Origin: CAYWOS01 sp964459985 | Lineage (GTDB): Bacteria > Bacillota > Clostridia > Christensenellales > Aristaeellaceae | NCBI GenBank assembly: GCA_964459985.1 | Contig: CAYWOS010000035.1 | Span: 1-27,883, forward strand | Length of the DNA stretch: 27,883 nucleotides | Direction: 5' to 3' | Shown: positions 7,587-15,731 of the stretch, piece after piece | How the letters are laid out: each line of letters begins with the position of its first letter | Position numbering within the stretch: position 1 is the first letter of the stretch | The notes under the pieces: generated by a model | What the model saw: the letters and a program-made list of their open reading frames with translations, nothing else | Database searches by the model: none | What the model was told of the DNA's origin: nothing | Position numbers and translations under genes: made by a program

Positions 7587-8681
7587 ATGAGCGAGAGACA
7601 GAAAAGGACGTTCGCGGCGCTGTTCCTGGCGCTGCTGTTCGCCGCGCAGGTTTTGACGCTCGCGCTGCCCGGGGACGAATACAGCGCGCGGGAAAAGCGG
7701 ATGCTGTCCCCTGCCCCGCGCTTTTCCACGGCAAGCGGGCAGTGGAGCGGCGAAGTGGAAAGCTATATCGCCGATCGCCTGCCCCTGCGCGAAACGCTGA
7801 TCGGGATCGACGCCGCGCGGCGGCTGTTCGCCGGACTGCAAATCAACAATCCCGTGTTCCTCGAATACGGCGCGCTGAACGAGCGCCCGATCGAACGCGA
7901 CGATCAGAAGCTTAAGCGCAACCTCGACCGCCTGCGCGCATTCGGCGAGAGCGTGGGCAAACGCGTCACGCTCCTGACCCCGCCCTCGGCGGGCGCCGTG
8001 CGCGCGGCGAAGGCGGGGCGCTCGCTGCTGCCCTATGAGGACGGCGAAATTCTGTCCTTCCTTGAAAACAGCGACGCCGTCGACGCCGTGCCGCTCTTCA
8101 GCGCCTTTGTCAGCGATCAAAGCGAACTTTTCTACCGCACCGATCCGCACTGGAACGGAAGCGGCGCGTACCTCGCCTACGCGCGCCTGTGCGCCGCGCT
8201 GGGCATGTCTCTCCTGCCTGAAAGCGCGTTTTCCGTTGAAGAAAGCGAAGGGTTTTACGGGACATGCTATTCGCGCGCGGCGCTGTGGGGCTTTCCGCCC
8301 GACACACTGGAAATGTGGGACGCGGAGCAAACGCTCGCGGTATCGCTCGACGGCGGCGAAGCGACGGACAGCCTATTCTTCCGGGAACACCTGACCTCCG
8401 CCGATCAATACCCCGCGTTCCTCGACGGCAACCACGGGCTGACCGTCGTCCGAAACGCCTCGCAGACAAACGGCCGGCGGCTGCTCATGCTCAAGGATTC
8501 CTTCGGCAACAGCCTCGTTCCGCTCCTGACGCCGCATTTTTCCGAAATCGTGCTCATCGATCTGCGCGCCTACCGCTCGCCCGTTTCGGCGCTTTGCGCG
8601 GACGCGCCCTTTGACGACATCCTCGCCGTGTACTCGCTGGATCGGCTGACGCACGACGACAACCTCGTCTGGCTCAAATGA
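7587..8681 (+). CDS. DHHW / AlgX-AlgJ-like SGNH-type protein
   Basis: This 364-residue protein has an N-terminal membrane anchor (about residues 8-28) and an extracytoplasmic domain of the DHHW/AlgJ type. The family hallmark appears as YRTDPHWNGSGAYLAY, with the Asp-Pro-His-Trp at about 189-192 in place of Asp-His-His-Trp. A DSFGNS motif near 305 corresponds to the serine block. In alginate and wall-polymer systems such proteins receive the acyl group from the MBOAT partner and place it on the polymer. It starts nine bases after the MBOAT stop with GGAG upstream and ends the operon at a terminator. Confidence 0.85.
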   Translation: MSERQKRTFAALFLALLFAAQVLTLALPGDEYSAREKRMLSPAPRFSTASGQWSGEVESYIADRLPLRETLIGIDAARRLFAGLQINNPVFLEYGALNERPIERDDQKLKRNLDRLRAFGESVGKRVTLLTPPSAGAVRAAKAGRSLLPYEDGEILSFLENSDAVDAVPLFSAFVSDQSELFYRTDPHWNGSGAYLAYARLCAALGMSLLPESAFSVEESEGFYGTCYSRAALWGFPPDTLEMWDAEQTLAVSLDGGEATDSLFFREHLTSADQYPAFLDGNHGLTVVRNASQTNGRRLLMLKDSFGNSLVPLLTPHFSEIVLIDLRAYRSPVSALCADAPFDDILAVYSLDRLTHDDNLVWLK

Positions 8682-8691
8682 TGTCATCGGA

Positions 8692-8730
8692 AACGCGCCG
8701 CCCGAATACGCTTGGGCAGGCGCGTTTTTT
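8692..8730 (+). terminator. Rho-independent terminator of the SGNH/MBOAT operon
   Basis: AACGCGCC (8692-8699) pairs with GGCGCGTT (8719-8726); an inner GCCC/GGGC extends the stem. It runs into TTTTTT at 8725-8730, directly before the feo promoter. Confidence 0.88.
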
Positions 8731-8763
8731 CGACGCGATGCGCCGGAATTTCGCGCCGCGCGG

Positions 8764-8792
8764 TTGACAAACGGAGTTAGAGATGTTAAACT
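8764..8792 (+). promoter_or_regulatory. Sigma-A promoter for the feo operon
   Basis: TTGACA (8764-8769), a 17-bp spacer, then TAAACT (8787-8792). The start codon at 8824 has AAAGGAG before it. I see no convincing Fur box. Confidence 0.75.
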
Positions 8793-8823
8793 ATCATCGA
8801 TCCCGAGAAAAGGAGCCGCACAG

Positions 8824-11181
8824 ATGACACTCAAGGATTTGCAGCTCGGACAATCCGCGGTCGTGACCGCCGTAGGCGGCGAGGGTTCGCTGCGCAGACA
8901 TTTTCTGGATATGGGCGTGATCCCGGGCGTCGAGGTCACGCTGGAGAAGTACGCGCCGATGGGCGACCCGATGGAGCTTCGCGTCCACGGCTACGAACTG
9001 ACGCTGCGATTGGCGGACGCCGAGCGCATCGAGGTCAAGCCCGTCTATCCGACGCGCCGCGCGCCCGACTTGTCGGCGCGGCCGCTCAAGCAAACAGAGC
9101 ATCCGGGGCTTGGCGAGGGCGGCAAGTACCATGTCAAAAAGGATGAAAAGCCGCTCCCCAAGGGCACAACGCTGACCTTCGCGCTGGCGGGCAACCAGAA
9201 CTGCGGCAAAACGACGCTGTTCAACCAGCTGACGGGCGCAAACCAGCACGTCGGCAACTTCCCCGGCGTCACCGTCGATCAGAAGAGCGGCGCCATCAAG
9301 GGGCATCCGGGCACGCTGGTCACCGATCTGCCGGGCATATACTCGATGTCGCCCTACTCCAGCGAGGAAATCGTCACCCGTCAATTCCTCATTGATTCCA
9401 TGCCCAAGGGCATCATCAATATCGTCGACGCCACCAACATCGAGCGCAATCTGTACCTCACCATCCAGCTCATCAATCTCGACGTGCCGATGGTGCTCGC
9501 CGTCAACATGATGGATGAAATGCGCGGCAACGGCGGCTCCATCCGCATCAACGAAATGGAAGACATGCTGGGCATTCCCGTCGTGCCCATCTCGGCGGCG
9601 AAGAACGAGGGCATCGACGAACTGATCGATCACGCGCTGCACGTCGCGCAGTATCAGGAGCGCCCCGGCCGCATCGATTTTTGCGATAAAGAGGACAACG
9701 GCGGCGCGGTGCACAGGTGCCTGCACGGCATCATGAATCTGATCGAGGATCACGCCGCCGACGCCGGCATCCCGCTCCGTTTCGCCGCCAGCAAGCTCAT
9801 CGAGGGCGACGATCTGGTGCTCGACGCGCTGAAACTGTCCCAAAACGAAAAAGAAATGCTCGAGCATATCATCACCCAGATGGAGGGCGAGCGCGGGCTC
9901 GACCGCGCCGCCGCCATCGCCGATATGCGCTTCGCCTTTATCAAAAAACTGGTCGATCAAACGGTCGTCAAGCCGCGCGAGAGCAAGGAGCACGAGCGCA
10001 GCCGCCGGATCGACCGCATCCTGACGGGACGCCGCACCGCGATCCCCGCCTTCATCGGGATTATGGGGCTTGTCTTTTTCCTGACGTTCAACGTCCTCGG
10101 CGCGTGGATGCAGGGCGCGCTCGAAAGCGGCATCGAATGGCTGACGGGCGTCGTCGACGCCGCGCTGACGGGATGGAACGTCAACGTCACGCTGCGTTCA
10201 CTGGTGATCGACGGCATATTCGGCGGCGTGGGCAGCGTGCTCAGCTTCCTGCCCATTATCGTGACGCTGTTCTTCTTCCTGTCGCTGCTCGAGGACAGCG
10301 GCTACATGGCGCGCGTGGCGTTCGTGATGGACAAGCTGCTTCGCCGCATCGGTCTGTCGGGACGCAGCATCGTGCCCATGCTGGTGGGATTCGGCTGCAC
10401 CGTGCCGGGCGTCATGGCAAGCCGCACGCTGCCCTCCGAGCGCGACCGCAAGATGACCATCATGCTCACGCCGTTCATGAGCTGCACGGCGAAACTCCCG
10501 ATCTACGGCTTCTTTACCGCCGCGTTCTTCCCCGGCTACGCCGGACTGATCATGATCGGGCTGTATCTGCTGGGCATCGCGGTGGGCGTGCTGACGGCGC
10601 TGCTGTCCAAGAATACGCTGTTCAAGGGCGAGGCGGTGCCTTTCGTCATGGAACTGCCCAACTACCGCATGCCGGGCGTCAAGAACGTCGCGCAGCTTTT
10701 ATGGGACAAGGCGAAGGATTTCCTCCAGCGCGCCTTTACCGTGATCCTGATCGCCACCATCGTGATCTGGTTCCTGCAAACCTTTGATCTGCGCCTCAAC
10801 ATGGTCGCCGATTCGCAGGACAGCATGCTCGCGGCGTTCGCGGGCTTCCTCGCGCCCGTTTTCAAGCCGCTCGGCTTCGGCGACTGGCGCATATCGACCT
10901 CGCTGATCGCCGGGTTCATGGCGAAGGAAAGCGTGGTTTCGACGCTGTCGGTGCTGCTGGACGGCGCGGAAGGGCTGTTCGGCATCATCACGCCGCTCGG
11001 CGCGGCGGCGCTGCTCGTGTTCTGCCTGCTGTACACGCCCTGCGTGGCGGCGATCTCCTCCATCCGCCGCGAACTGGGCGGCAAGTGGGCGGCCGGCATC
11101 GTGATCGGACAATGCGCGATCGCGTGGGTCTGCGCGTACATTGTCCGCGTCGTCTGCCTGCTGATCGGGGTGGGCGCATGA
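8824..11181 (+). CDS. feoB: Ferrous iron transport protein, FeoA-FeoB fusion
   Basis: This 785-residue protein imports Fe(II) across the cytoplasmic membrane. Residues 1-72 form an SH3-like FeoA domain (FLDMGVIPG near 27-35). After a charged linker comes a GTPase domain: G1 GNQNCGKT (123-130), G2 region NFPGVTVDQKSG, G3 DLPG, G4 as Asn-Met-Met-Asp, and G5 region SAAKNEG. The membrane half carries the two Gate regions, including GFGCTVPGVMASRTLPSERD and MLTPFMSCTAKLPIYGFF with the conserved pore cysteines. FeoA is usually a separate gene; the fusion is known in some Bacillota and Bacteroidota. ATG 8824 is chosen because AAAGGAG lies just upstream and FeoA begins there; the frame continues upstream into the promoter. 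The stop overlaps the next gene. Confidence 0.97.
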   Translation: MTLKDLQLGQSAVVTAVGGEGSLRRHFLDMGVIPGVEVTLEKYAPMGDPMELRVHGYELTLRLADAERIEVKPVYPTRRAPDLSARPLKQTEHPGLGEGGKYHVKKDEKPLPKGTTLTFALAGNQNCGKTTLFNQLTGANQHVGNFPGVTVDQKSGAIKGHPGTLVTDLPGIYSMSPYSSEEIVTRQFLIDSMPKGIINIVDATNIERNLYLTIQLINLDVPMVLAVNMMDEMRGNGGSIRINEMEDMLGIPVVPISAAKNEGIDELIDHALHVAQYQERPGRIDFCDKEDNGGAVHRCLHGIMNLIEDHAADAGIPLRFAASKLIEGDDLVLDALKLSQNEKEMLEHIITQMEGERGLDRAAAIADMRFAFIKKLVDQTVVKPRESKEHERSRRIDRILTGRRTAIPAFIGIMGLVFFLTFNVLGAWMQGALESGIEWLTGVVDAALTGWNVNVTLRSLVIDGIFGGVGSVLSFLPIIVTLFFFLSLLEDSGYMARVAFVMDKLLRRIGLSGRSIVPMLVGFGCTVPGVMASRTLPSERDRKMTIMLTPFMSCTAKLPIYGFFTAAFFPGYAGLIMIGLYLLGIAVGVLTALLSKNTLFKGEAVPFVMELPNYRMPGVKNVAQLLWDKAKDFLQRAFTVILIATIVIWFLQTFDLRLNMVADSQDSMLAAFAGFLAPVFKPLGFGDWRISTSLIAGFMAKESVVSTLSVLLDGAEGLFGIITPLGAAALLVFCLLYTPCVAAISSIRRELGGKWAAGIVIGQCAIAWVCAYIVRVVCLLIGVGA

Positions 11182-11318
11182 ATATCGCCAGCGTCGCCGT
11201 GCTGCTTGCCGTCGTCGTCGCCGTGCTGCTCGCCGTGCGGAGTTGGCGCAAAAACGGGAGCGGCGGCTGCGGCGGCGACTGCGCGCACTGCTCCGCGCGC
11301 TGCAAAAAGCGCGAATAA
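11178..11318 (+). CDS. FeoB-associated Cys-rich membrane protein
   Basis: This 46-residue protein has one N-terminal membrane helix (about residues 4-20), a short basic turn, and a Cys-rich tail with four cysteines in the pattern C-x3-C-x2-C-x3-C (GCGGDCAHCSARC). It matches the FeoB-associated Cys-rich family and is coupled to feoB by an ATGA overlap. The cysteines may hold iron or take part in Fe(II) handling at the inner face of the pore; the mechanism is not established. It is too small for many gene callers. Confidence 0.9.
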   Translation: MNIASVAVLLAVVVAVLLAVRSWRKNGSGGCGGDCAHCSARCKKRE

Positions 11319-11372
11319 CGACTGATCGCCGCAAAAGCGCGAATGATCTTTCTCGCGCCGCAAAGCGCGAAC
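11298..11372. repeat. Three degenerate direct repeats with a 29-bp period
   Basis: Units of 17-19 bp with the form CGC-Y-GC-A(3-5)-GCGCGAA begin at 11298, 11327 and 11356, exactly 29 bp apart. The first is the 3' coding end of the Cys-rich gene; the other two lie in the gap before the convergent spoIIAB. There is no T tract, so it is not an ordinary terminator. Confidence 0.6.
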
Positions 11373-11390
11373 GACGCCGCGCCGCTCCCG

Positions 11391-11825
11391 TCAGGGCGCG
11401 GGATCAAGCCGCTTGAGCATGCGCACCGTCGTGCCCGCGCCGGGCGCCGATTCGACGGTCACGCGGTCCATGAACGTCTGCATGACTGAAAACCCCATGC
11501 CCGAGCGTTCCTTCTCGGGCTGCGTGGTATAAAAGGGCTGCATCGCCTGCTCGATATCGGGGATGCCGCAGCCCTGATCGCTCACCGATACGTCGAGCAA
11601 GCCGTCGGGCGACAGCGTGGCGGCGACCGTCACGACGCCGCGGCTGCCGTTGTAGCCGTGCACGATGGCGTTCGTCACCGCCTCGCTGACCGCCGTTTTC
11701 ACATCGGCGATGAGATCGAGCGTCGGATTGAGCTGCACGATGAAGGCGCTGACGGCGACGCGCGCGAAGCTCTCGTTTTCGGGCAGGGACAGGAATTCGA
11801 GCCGCATTTGATTGATGGACTGCAT
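11391..11825 (-). CDS. spoIIAB: Anti-sigma F factor / serine kinase SpoIIAB
   Basis: This 144-residue protein is the GHKL-fold anti-sigma factor that holds sigma-F inactive in the predivisional cell and phosphorylates SpoIIAA. It follows the SpoIIAB family closely: LPENESFARV near residue 14, the N box SEAVTNAIVHGY at 47-58, the G1 box DQGCGIPD, an ATP-lid segment with QPFYTT, and G2 as RSGMGFSVM. The start at 11825 has AAGGGGTG eight bases upstream; the longer frame overlaps SpoIIAA and is rejected. It follows spoIIAA by 13 bp. Unusually, sigF does not follow: the next gene on this side is the convergent feo operon. Confidence 0.95.
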   Translation of the reverse strand: MQSINQMRLEFLSLPENESFARVAVSAFIVQLNPTLDLIADVKTAVSEAVTNAIVHGYNGSRGVVTVAATLSPDGLLDVSVSDQGCGIPDIEQAMQPFYTTQPEKERSGMGFSVMQTFMDRVTVESAPGAGTTVRMLKRLDPAP

Positions 11826-11838
11826 TCGTTTCACCCCT

Positions 11839-12138
11839 TCACACGATGTCGATAATCTGTCCCATGCCGGACAAGGTAAAGATACGGCGCACATGCGCGT
11901 TCATTTTGGTTACGGCGACCGAGCCGCCGCGCTGCGACAGCGTCCGGTAACGCCCCAAGATCACGCCGATGCCCGAGGAATCCATAAATCCGAGCAGCCG
12001 CATGTCCAGCACCAGCCTTTTGACACGCACGTCGCCGAGCAATTCGTCCAGTTCGCGCCGGACCGACTGCGCCCGGCAATGGTCCAGATCGCCCTCCAGA
12101 TACACGTACACCGTGTCGCGTTTCCGTTCATACCGCAT
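11839..12138 (-). CDS. spoIIAA: Anti-anti-sigma F factor SpoIIAA
   Basis: This 99-residue STAS-domain protein releases sigma-F from SpoIIAB when dephosphorylated. The phosphorylation site is in FMDSSGIGVILGRY: Ser54 aligns with Ser58 of the Bacillus subtilis protein. The strand-helix pattern (VYVYLEGDLDH near 10-20) is typical. The start at 12138 has a very strong AAGGAGGGG ribosome binding site; an upstream ATG would add 12 residues without a site. It is first gene of the spoIIA unit and has a sigma-H-like promoter upstream. SpoIIE, the phosphatase that would activate it, is not in the window. Confidence 0.94.
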   Translation of the reverse strand: MRYERKRDTVYVYLEGDLDHCRAQSVRRELDELLGDVRVKRLVLDMRLLGFMDSSGIGVILGRYRTLSQRGGSVAVTKMNAHVRRIFTLSGMGQIIDIV

Positions 12139-12168
12139 GATAGCCCCTCCTTGCGCGTTCTCCCCTCT

Positions 12169-12194
12169 ATTCATGGAGGCGATGATTCTATCCT
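12169..12194 (-). promoter_or_regulatory. Sigma-H-like promoter for spoIIAA-spoIIAB
   Basis: On the minus strand, AGGA (12191-12194) and GAAT (12169-12172) are separated by 18 bases, the spacing of the sigma-H consensus RNAGGAWWW-(11-12)-RNNGAATWW. The flanking W and R positions match only in part. The spoIIA operon is a known sigma-H target, which supports the call. Confidence 0.6.
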
Positions 12195-12252
12195 GCCGCG
12201 AAAATTGACAGCTTATACCGAAAGAGCGTCAATCGCACGACAAATTTCGCGC

Positions 12253-12281
12253 TTGCCCAAAGGCGGCGTATCCTTTATAAT
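12253..12281 (+). promoter_or_regulatory. Sigma-A promoter for fhs
   Basis: TTGCCC (12253-12258), a 17-bp spacer and a perfect TATAAT (12276-12281). It diverges from the spoIIA promoter. The fhs start lies 25 bp downstream behind GGAGG. Confidence 0.8.
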
Positions 12282-12306
12282 GGTAAAAAAGGCTTTGGAG
12301 GACACG

Positions 12307-13977
12307 ATGATGCTGACGGATATCGACATCGCGCAGGCGACGGCGCTGCGCCCGATCACGGAAATCGCGGAAAAAGCGGGCATTCCCGAGGACTGCATCG
12401 AGCCGTACGGACGGTATAAAGCGAAGATCAACGACCGCGAGATCAGAAAAACGTCGAAAAAGGACGGAAAACTGATTTTAGTGACGGCGATCACGCCGAC
12501 GCCGGCGGGCGAAGGCAAGACGACGACCACCATCGGCTTGGCGGACGGGCTGCGCAGAATCGGCAAAAACAGCGTCGTGGCGCTGCGCGAGCCGTCGCTG
12601 GGGCCGGTGTTCGGCATCAAGGGCGGCGCGGCGGGCGGCGGCTACGCGCAGGTCGTGCCGATGGAGGATATCAATCTGCATTTTACCGGCGATTTTCACG
12701 CCATCGGCGCGGCGAACAACCTGCTCGCCGCCATGCTGGACAACCATATTCATCAGGGCAACGCGCTGAACATCGACACGCGCCGGATCGTGTGGCGGCG
12801 ATGCGTCGATATGAACGACCGCCAGCTCCGCTTCGTGGTGGACGGCCTCGGCGGGCGCGTCAACGGCGTGCCGCGCGAGGACGGCTACGATATCACCGTC
12901 GCCAGCGAGGTCATGGCGGTTTTGTGCCTTGCCGACGGCATCCATGATCTCAAGGAACGCCTGTCGCGCATGGTGGTCGCCTACACCTATGACGAAAAGC
13001 CCGTCACGGCGGGCGATCTCAAGGCGGCGGGCGCGATGGCGGCGCTGCTCCGCGACGCGCTCAAGCCCAACCTTGTCCAGACGCTCGAGGGCACGCCCGC
13101 CATCGTCCACGGCGGTCCCTTCGCCAACATCGCGCACGGCTGCAACTCGGTCACGGCGACGCGCACGGCGCTTAAGCTGGGCGATTACGTGGTCACCGAA
13201 GCCGGCTTCGGCGCCGATCTGGGCGCGGAAAAGTTTCTGGATATCAAGTGCCGCGCCGCGAACCTGACGCCCGCCGCCGTGGTGGTGGTCGCCACGGTCC
13301 GCGCGCTCAAAATGCACGGCGGTCTGCCCAAGAACGCGTTAGGCGAAGAAAACACGGAAGCGCTCGAAAAGGGTCTGCCGAACCTGCTCCGCCACGTCGA
13401 CAACATGACGAAGGTGTACGGTCTGCCCTGCGTGGTCGCGATCAACCGCTTCCCGAACGACACCGAGCGCGAGCTGAAATTGGTCGAGGATAAATGCCGC
13501 GCGCTCGGCGTCCGCGTCGCGCTCAGCGAGGTCTGGGGCAAGGGCGGCGAGGGCGGCATCGCGCTTGCCGAGGAAGTCGTCCGCCTGTGCGAAGCCGAGA
13601 ATCATTTTGCCTACTGCTACGATCTCGATCAGCCGATTGAACGGAAGATCGAGGCGATCGTCACGCGCGTGTATCGCGGCAAGGGCGTGAATATCCTGCC
13701 GCCCGCAAGAAAGCAGATGGCGCAGCTCGAAGCGCTCGGCTTCGGCGGGCTGCCGGTGTGCATGGCGAAAACGCAGTATTCCTTCTCGGACGACGCGACG
13801 CTGCCCGGCGCGCCCGAAGGCTTCACCGTCACGGTGCGCAACCTGCGCGTGTCGGCGGGCGCGGGCTTCATCGTCGCGCTGACGGGCGATATCATGACGA
13901 TGCCCGGCCTGCCCAAATCCCCCGCCGCCGAGCGCATCGACGTGGACGACGAGGGCCGGATTACGGGGTTGTTCTGA
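12307..13977 (+). CDS. fhs: Formate-tetrahydrofolate ligase (10-formyl-THF synthetase)
   Basis: This 556-residue protein, the usual length of the family, makes 10-formyl-THF from formate, THF and ATP. Landmarks are the P-loop region TPTPAGEGKTTTTIGLADGL (about 63-82), REPSLGPVFGIKGGAAGGGY just after it, and EAGFGADLGAEKF near the middle. In anaerobes the enzyme feeds purine and formyl-Met synthesis, glycine metabolism or the methyl branch of the Wood-Ljungdahl pathway; no other pathway gene is here, so the role is open. Two adjacent ATGs (12307 and 12310) share GGAGG; the first is used. The frame runs further upstream, but ATG 12280 falls inside the -10 box. Confidence 0.97.
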   Translation: MMLTDIDIAQATALRPITEIAEKAGIPEDCIEPYGRYKAKINDREIRKTSKKDGKLILVTAITPTPAGEGKTTTTIGLADGLRRIGKNSVVALREPSLGPVFGIKGGAAGGGYAQVVPMEDINLHFTGDFHAIGAANNLLAAMLDNHIHQGNALNIDTRRIVWRRCVDMNDRQLRFVVDGLGGRVNGVPREDGYDITVASEVMAVLCLADGIHDLKERLSRMVVAYTYDEKPVTAGDLKAAGAMAALLRDALKPNLVQTLEGTPAIVHGGPFANIAHGCNSVTATRTALKLGDYVVTEAGFGADLGAEKFLDIKCRAANLTPAAVVVVATVRALKMHGGLPKNALGEENTEALEKGLPNLLRHVDNMTKVYGLPCVVAINRFPNDTERELKLVEDKCRALGVRVALSEVWGKGGEGGIALAEEVVRLCEAENHFAYCYDLDQPIERKIEAIVTRVYRGKGVNILPPARKQMAQLEALGFGGLPVCMAKTQYSFSDDATLPGAPEGFTVTVRNLRVSAGAGFIVALTGDIMTMPGLPKSPAAERIDVDDEGRITGLF

Positions 13978-13983
13978 CAGAAA

Positions 13984-14022
13984 CGGGGCTGTCCGCGACT
14001 TCATACGCCGCGAACAGCCCCG
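13984..14022. terminator. Hairpin between convergent fhs and trpZ, possible bidirectional terminator
   Basis: CGGGGCTGT (13984-13992) pairs exactly with ACAGCCCCG (14014-14022), with an inner CGCG/CGCG stem. It lies just after the fhs stop and 20 bp beyond the trpZ stop. Neither strand has a good T tract, so termination is likely but not certain. Confidence 0.5.
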
Positions 14023-14041
14023 AAATGGTTTCGGTTATGCT

Positions 14042-14815
14042 TCAGTTCCCGCACTCGATGCTGATTTCATTGAACACCTTGAGCAGATCGTCGATCGAGG
14101 TGTTCTTTTTTTCGTCGCCCGCGCGATCAACCACCGCCTGCCCCTGATGCATCATGAGGATACGGTCGCCGTACTCGACGGCGTAGCGCAGGTTATGCGT
14201 CACCATGATGGCGGTCAGCTTTTTTTCACGCACCACCTCGTCGGTCAGATGCATGATGATATCGGCGGTTTTGGGGTCAAGCGCCGCCGTATGCTCGTCG
14301 AGAATCAGAAAGGAAATGGGCGTCATGGTGCTCATGAGCAGCGCGACCGCCTGCCTCTGCCCGCCCGACAGGTTACCGATGCGCGTTTCAAGCATGGATT
14401 CCAGCCCGAGATTGAGCCGCGCGAGCATGTCCCGGTAGGCGGGAATCCTCTTTCTGTCCGTGCCGAGCCTGAGATTGCTGGGCTTGCCCTTGTGCTCGGC
14501 GAGCGAAAGGTTCTCCAGCAAGGTCATCTCGGCGCACGTCCCCATCGCGGGGTTCTGGTACACGCGACCGATCAGACGGCTGCGGACATACTCCCTGTCG
14601 CGCGTGATATCGCGCCCGTCGATGAGCACCTTGCCCTGATCGATGGGGATCGAGCCGCAGATGATGTTGAGCAGCGAGGTTTTGCCCGAGCCGTTCGAGC
14701 CGACGACCGACACGAACTGACCCTCGGGGACGTTCAGGGAAAAGCGCTCGAACAGGCATTTCTCATAGACCGTGCCGGTATCGTAGGTTTTTGATATGTC
14801 CCTGATTTCAAGCAT
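14042..14815 (-). CDS. trpZ: ABC transporter ATP-binding protein (tryptophan transporter, TrpZ-like)
   Basis: This 257-residue ATPase powers the uptake system encoded with it. Walker A is GSNGSGKT (39-46), the signature is LSGGQ (149-153), Walker B ends ILDEH (171-175), and the switch His is 207. In Walker B the catalytic Glu is kept and followed by His-Thr. It is the last gene of the operon, and its start overlaps the permease stop by eight bases. The tryptophan assignment rests on the UGG-specifying T-box upstream and on the similarity of the three-gene set to the TrpXYZ type. Without that leader, only a branched-chain-like or unknown substrate could be named. Confidence 0.85.
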   Translation of the reverse strand: MLEIRDISKTYDTGTVYEKCLFERFSLNVPEGQFVSVVGSNGSGKTSLLNIICGSIPIDQGKVLIDGRDITRDREYVRSRLIGRVYQNPAMGTCAEMTLLENLSLAEHKGKPSNLRLGTDRKRIPAYRDMLARLNLGLESMLETRIGNLSGGQRQAVALLMSTMTPISFLILDEHTAALDPKTADIIMHLTDEVVREKKLTAIMVTHNLRYAVEYGDRILMMHQGQAVVDRAGDEKKNTSIDDLLKVFNEISIECGN

Positions 14816-15716
14816 GCTTGCCCGCCCCCTTCCGCTTTTTGAGCAGCCCCGCCGAAAGGATGAGCAGGAACAATACGGCGGTGATGAGCTTCAAATCGCT
14901 GGCGTTCAGCCCGCAGGAGATGGCAAAGGACACGCAGAGCTTGTACAGCACCGCGCCGACGATCACGGCGGTGGTTTTCTTGACAAAGGACAGTTTGCCG
15001 ACGGAATTGACGCCGATGATGACGCTGGCAAGCCCGAGCACCAGCGCGCCCGTGCCCATCGATATCTCGAACATCCTCTGATGCTGGCACAGCACGGCGC
15101 CCGACAGCGCGGCGAGCGCGTTGGCGAGCATCAGCCCGCAGATTTTTACCGCGCCCTTGTCCTTGGCGAGCGACGTGACCACCGTTTCGTTGTCGCCCAC
15201 CGCGCGCAGCAGATACCCCGCGCGCGTGCGCAGGAAGGCGTCCATCAGGAATTTGACCGCGAGCACCACGATCAGAATGACGATCAGATTGCTGAAAGCA
15301 GCGAGGAAACCGGGCATCGCGCCCACGAAGGCGTTGTTGCGAAAGAGCGTCACGCCTTTGCGCGGAATGGTGACGAGCGCCTGCCCGCCGGTGATGTGCA
15401 GATTGACGGAATACAGCCCCGTCATCATGATGATGCCGGAAAACAGATCGCGGACCTTGAGCTTGACATGAATGAGGCCGGTCAGCAGCCCGGCAAACGC
15501 GCCCGCCGCCGTCGCCGCGAGCAGCGCGAGCACCGGGTTCGCGCCGCCCGCGACCAGCGCCGTGGAGACAGCGCCGCCCAGAGGAAACGTGCCGTCCACC
15601 GACAGATCGGGGAAATCAAGGATCAAGTAGGTAATCATGATGCCAAGCGCAAGGATCGCGTAGATCAGCCCCTGCTCGAGGGTGCTCGGCACGGCGTTCA
15701 GAAAGTTTGCAAGCAT
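14808..15716 (-). CDS. trpY: ABC transporter permease (tryptophan transporter, TrpY-like)
   Basis: This 302-residue integral membrane protein of the BPD_transp_2 (LivH/LivM-like) permease type has about eight hydrophobic segments. Family features include ITYLILDFPDLSVDGTFPLG near residue 28 and the coupling-helix region with FLRTRAGYLLRAVGDNETVV near 190, which contacts the ATPase. It starts 15 bp after the binding-protein gene with GGAGA upstream. Permeases of this class pair with ABC_sub_bind-type binding proteins, as here. Confidence 0.85.
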   Translation of the reverse strand: MLANFLNAVPSTLEQGLIYAILALGIMITYLILDFPDLSVDGTFPLGGAVSTALVAGGANPVLALLAATAAGAFAGLLTGLIHVKLKVRDLFSGIIMMTGLYSVNLHITGGQALVTIPRKGVTLFRNNAFVGAMPGFLAAFSNLIVILIVVLAVKFLMDAFLRTRAGYLLRAVGDNETVVTSLAKDKGAVKICGLMLANALAALSGAVLCQHQRMFEISMGTGALVLGLASVIIGVNSVGKLSFVKKTTAVIVGAVLYKLCVSFAISCGLNASDLKLITAVLFLLILSAGLLKKRKGAGKHA

Positions 15717-15731
15717 AGCGTGTCTCCGGCC

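Noticed and set aside
12280..12306. Earlier ATG start for fhs at 12280
   Set aside because: It overlaps the -10 box, has no ribosome site and would make the protein longer than the usual 556 residues.
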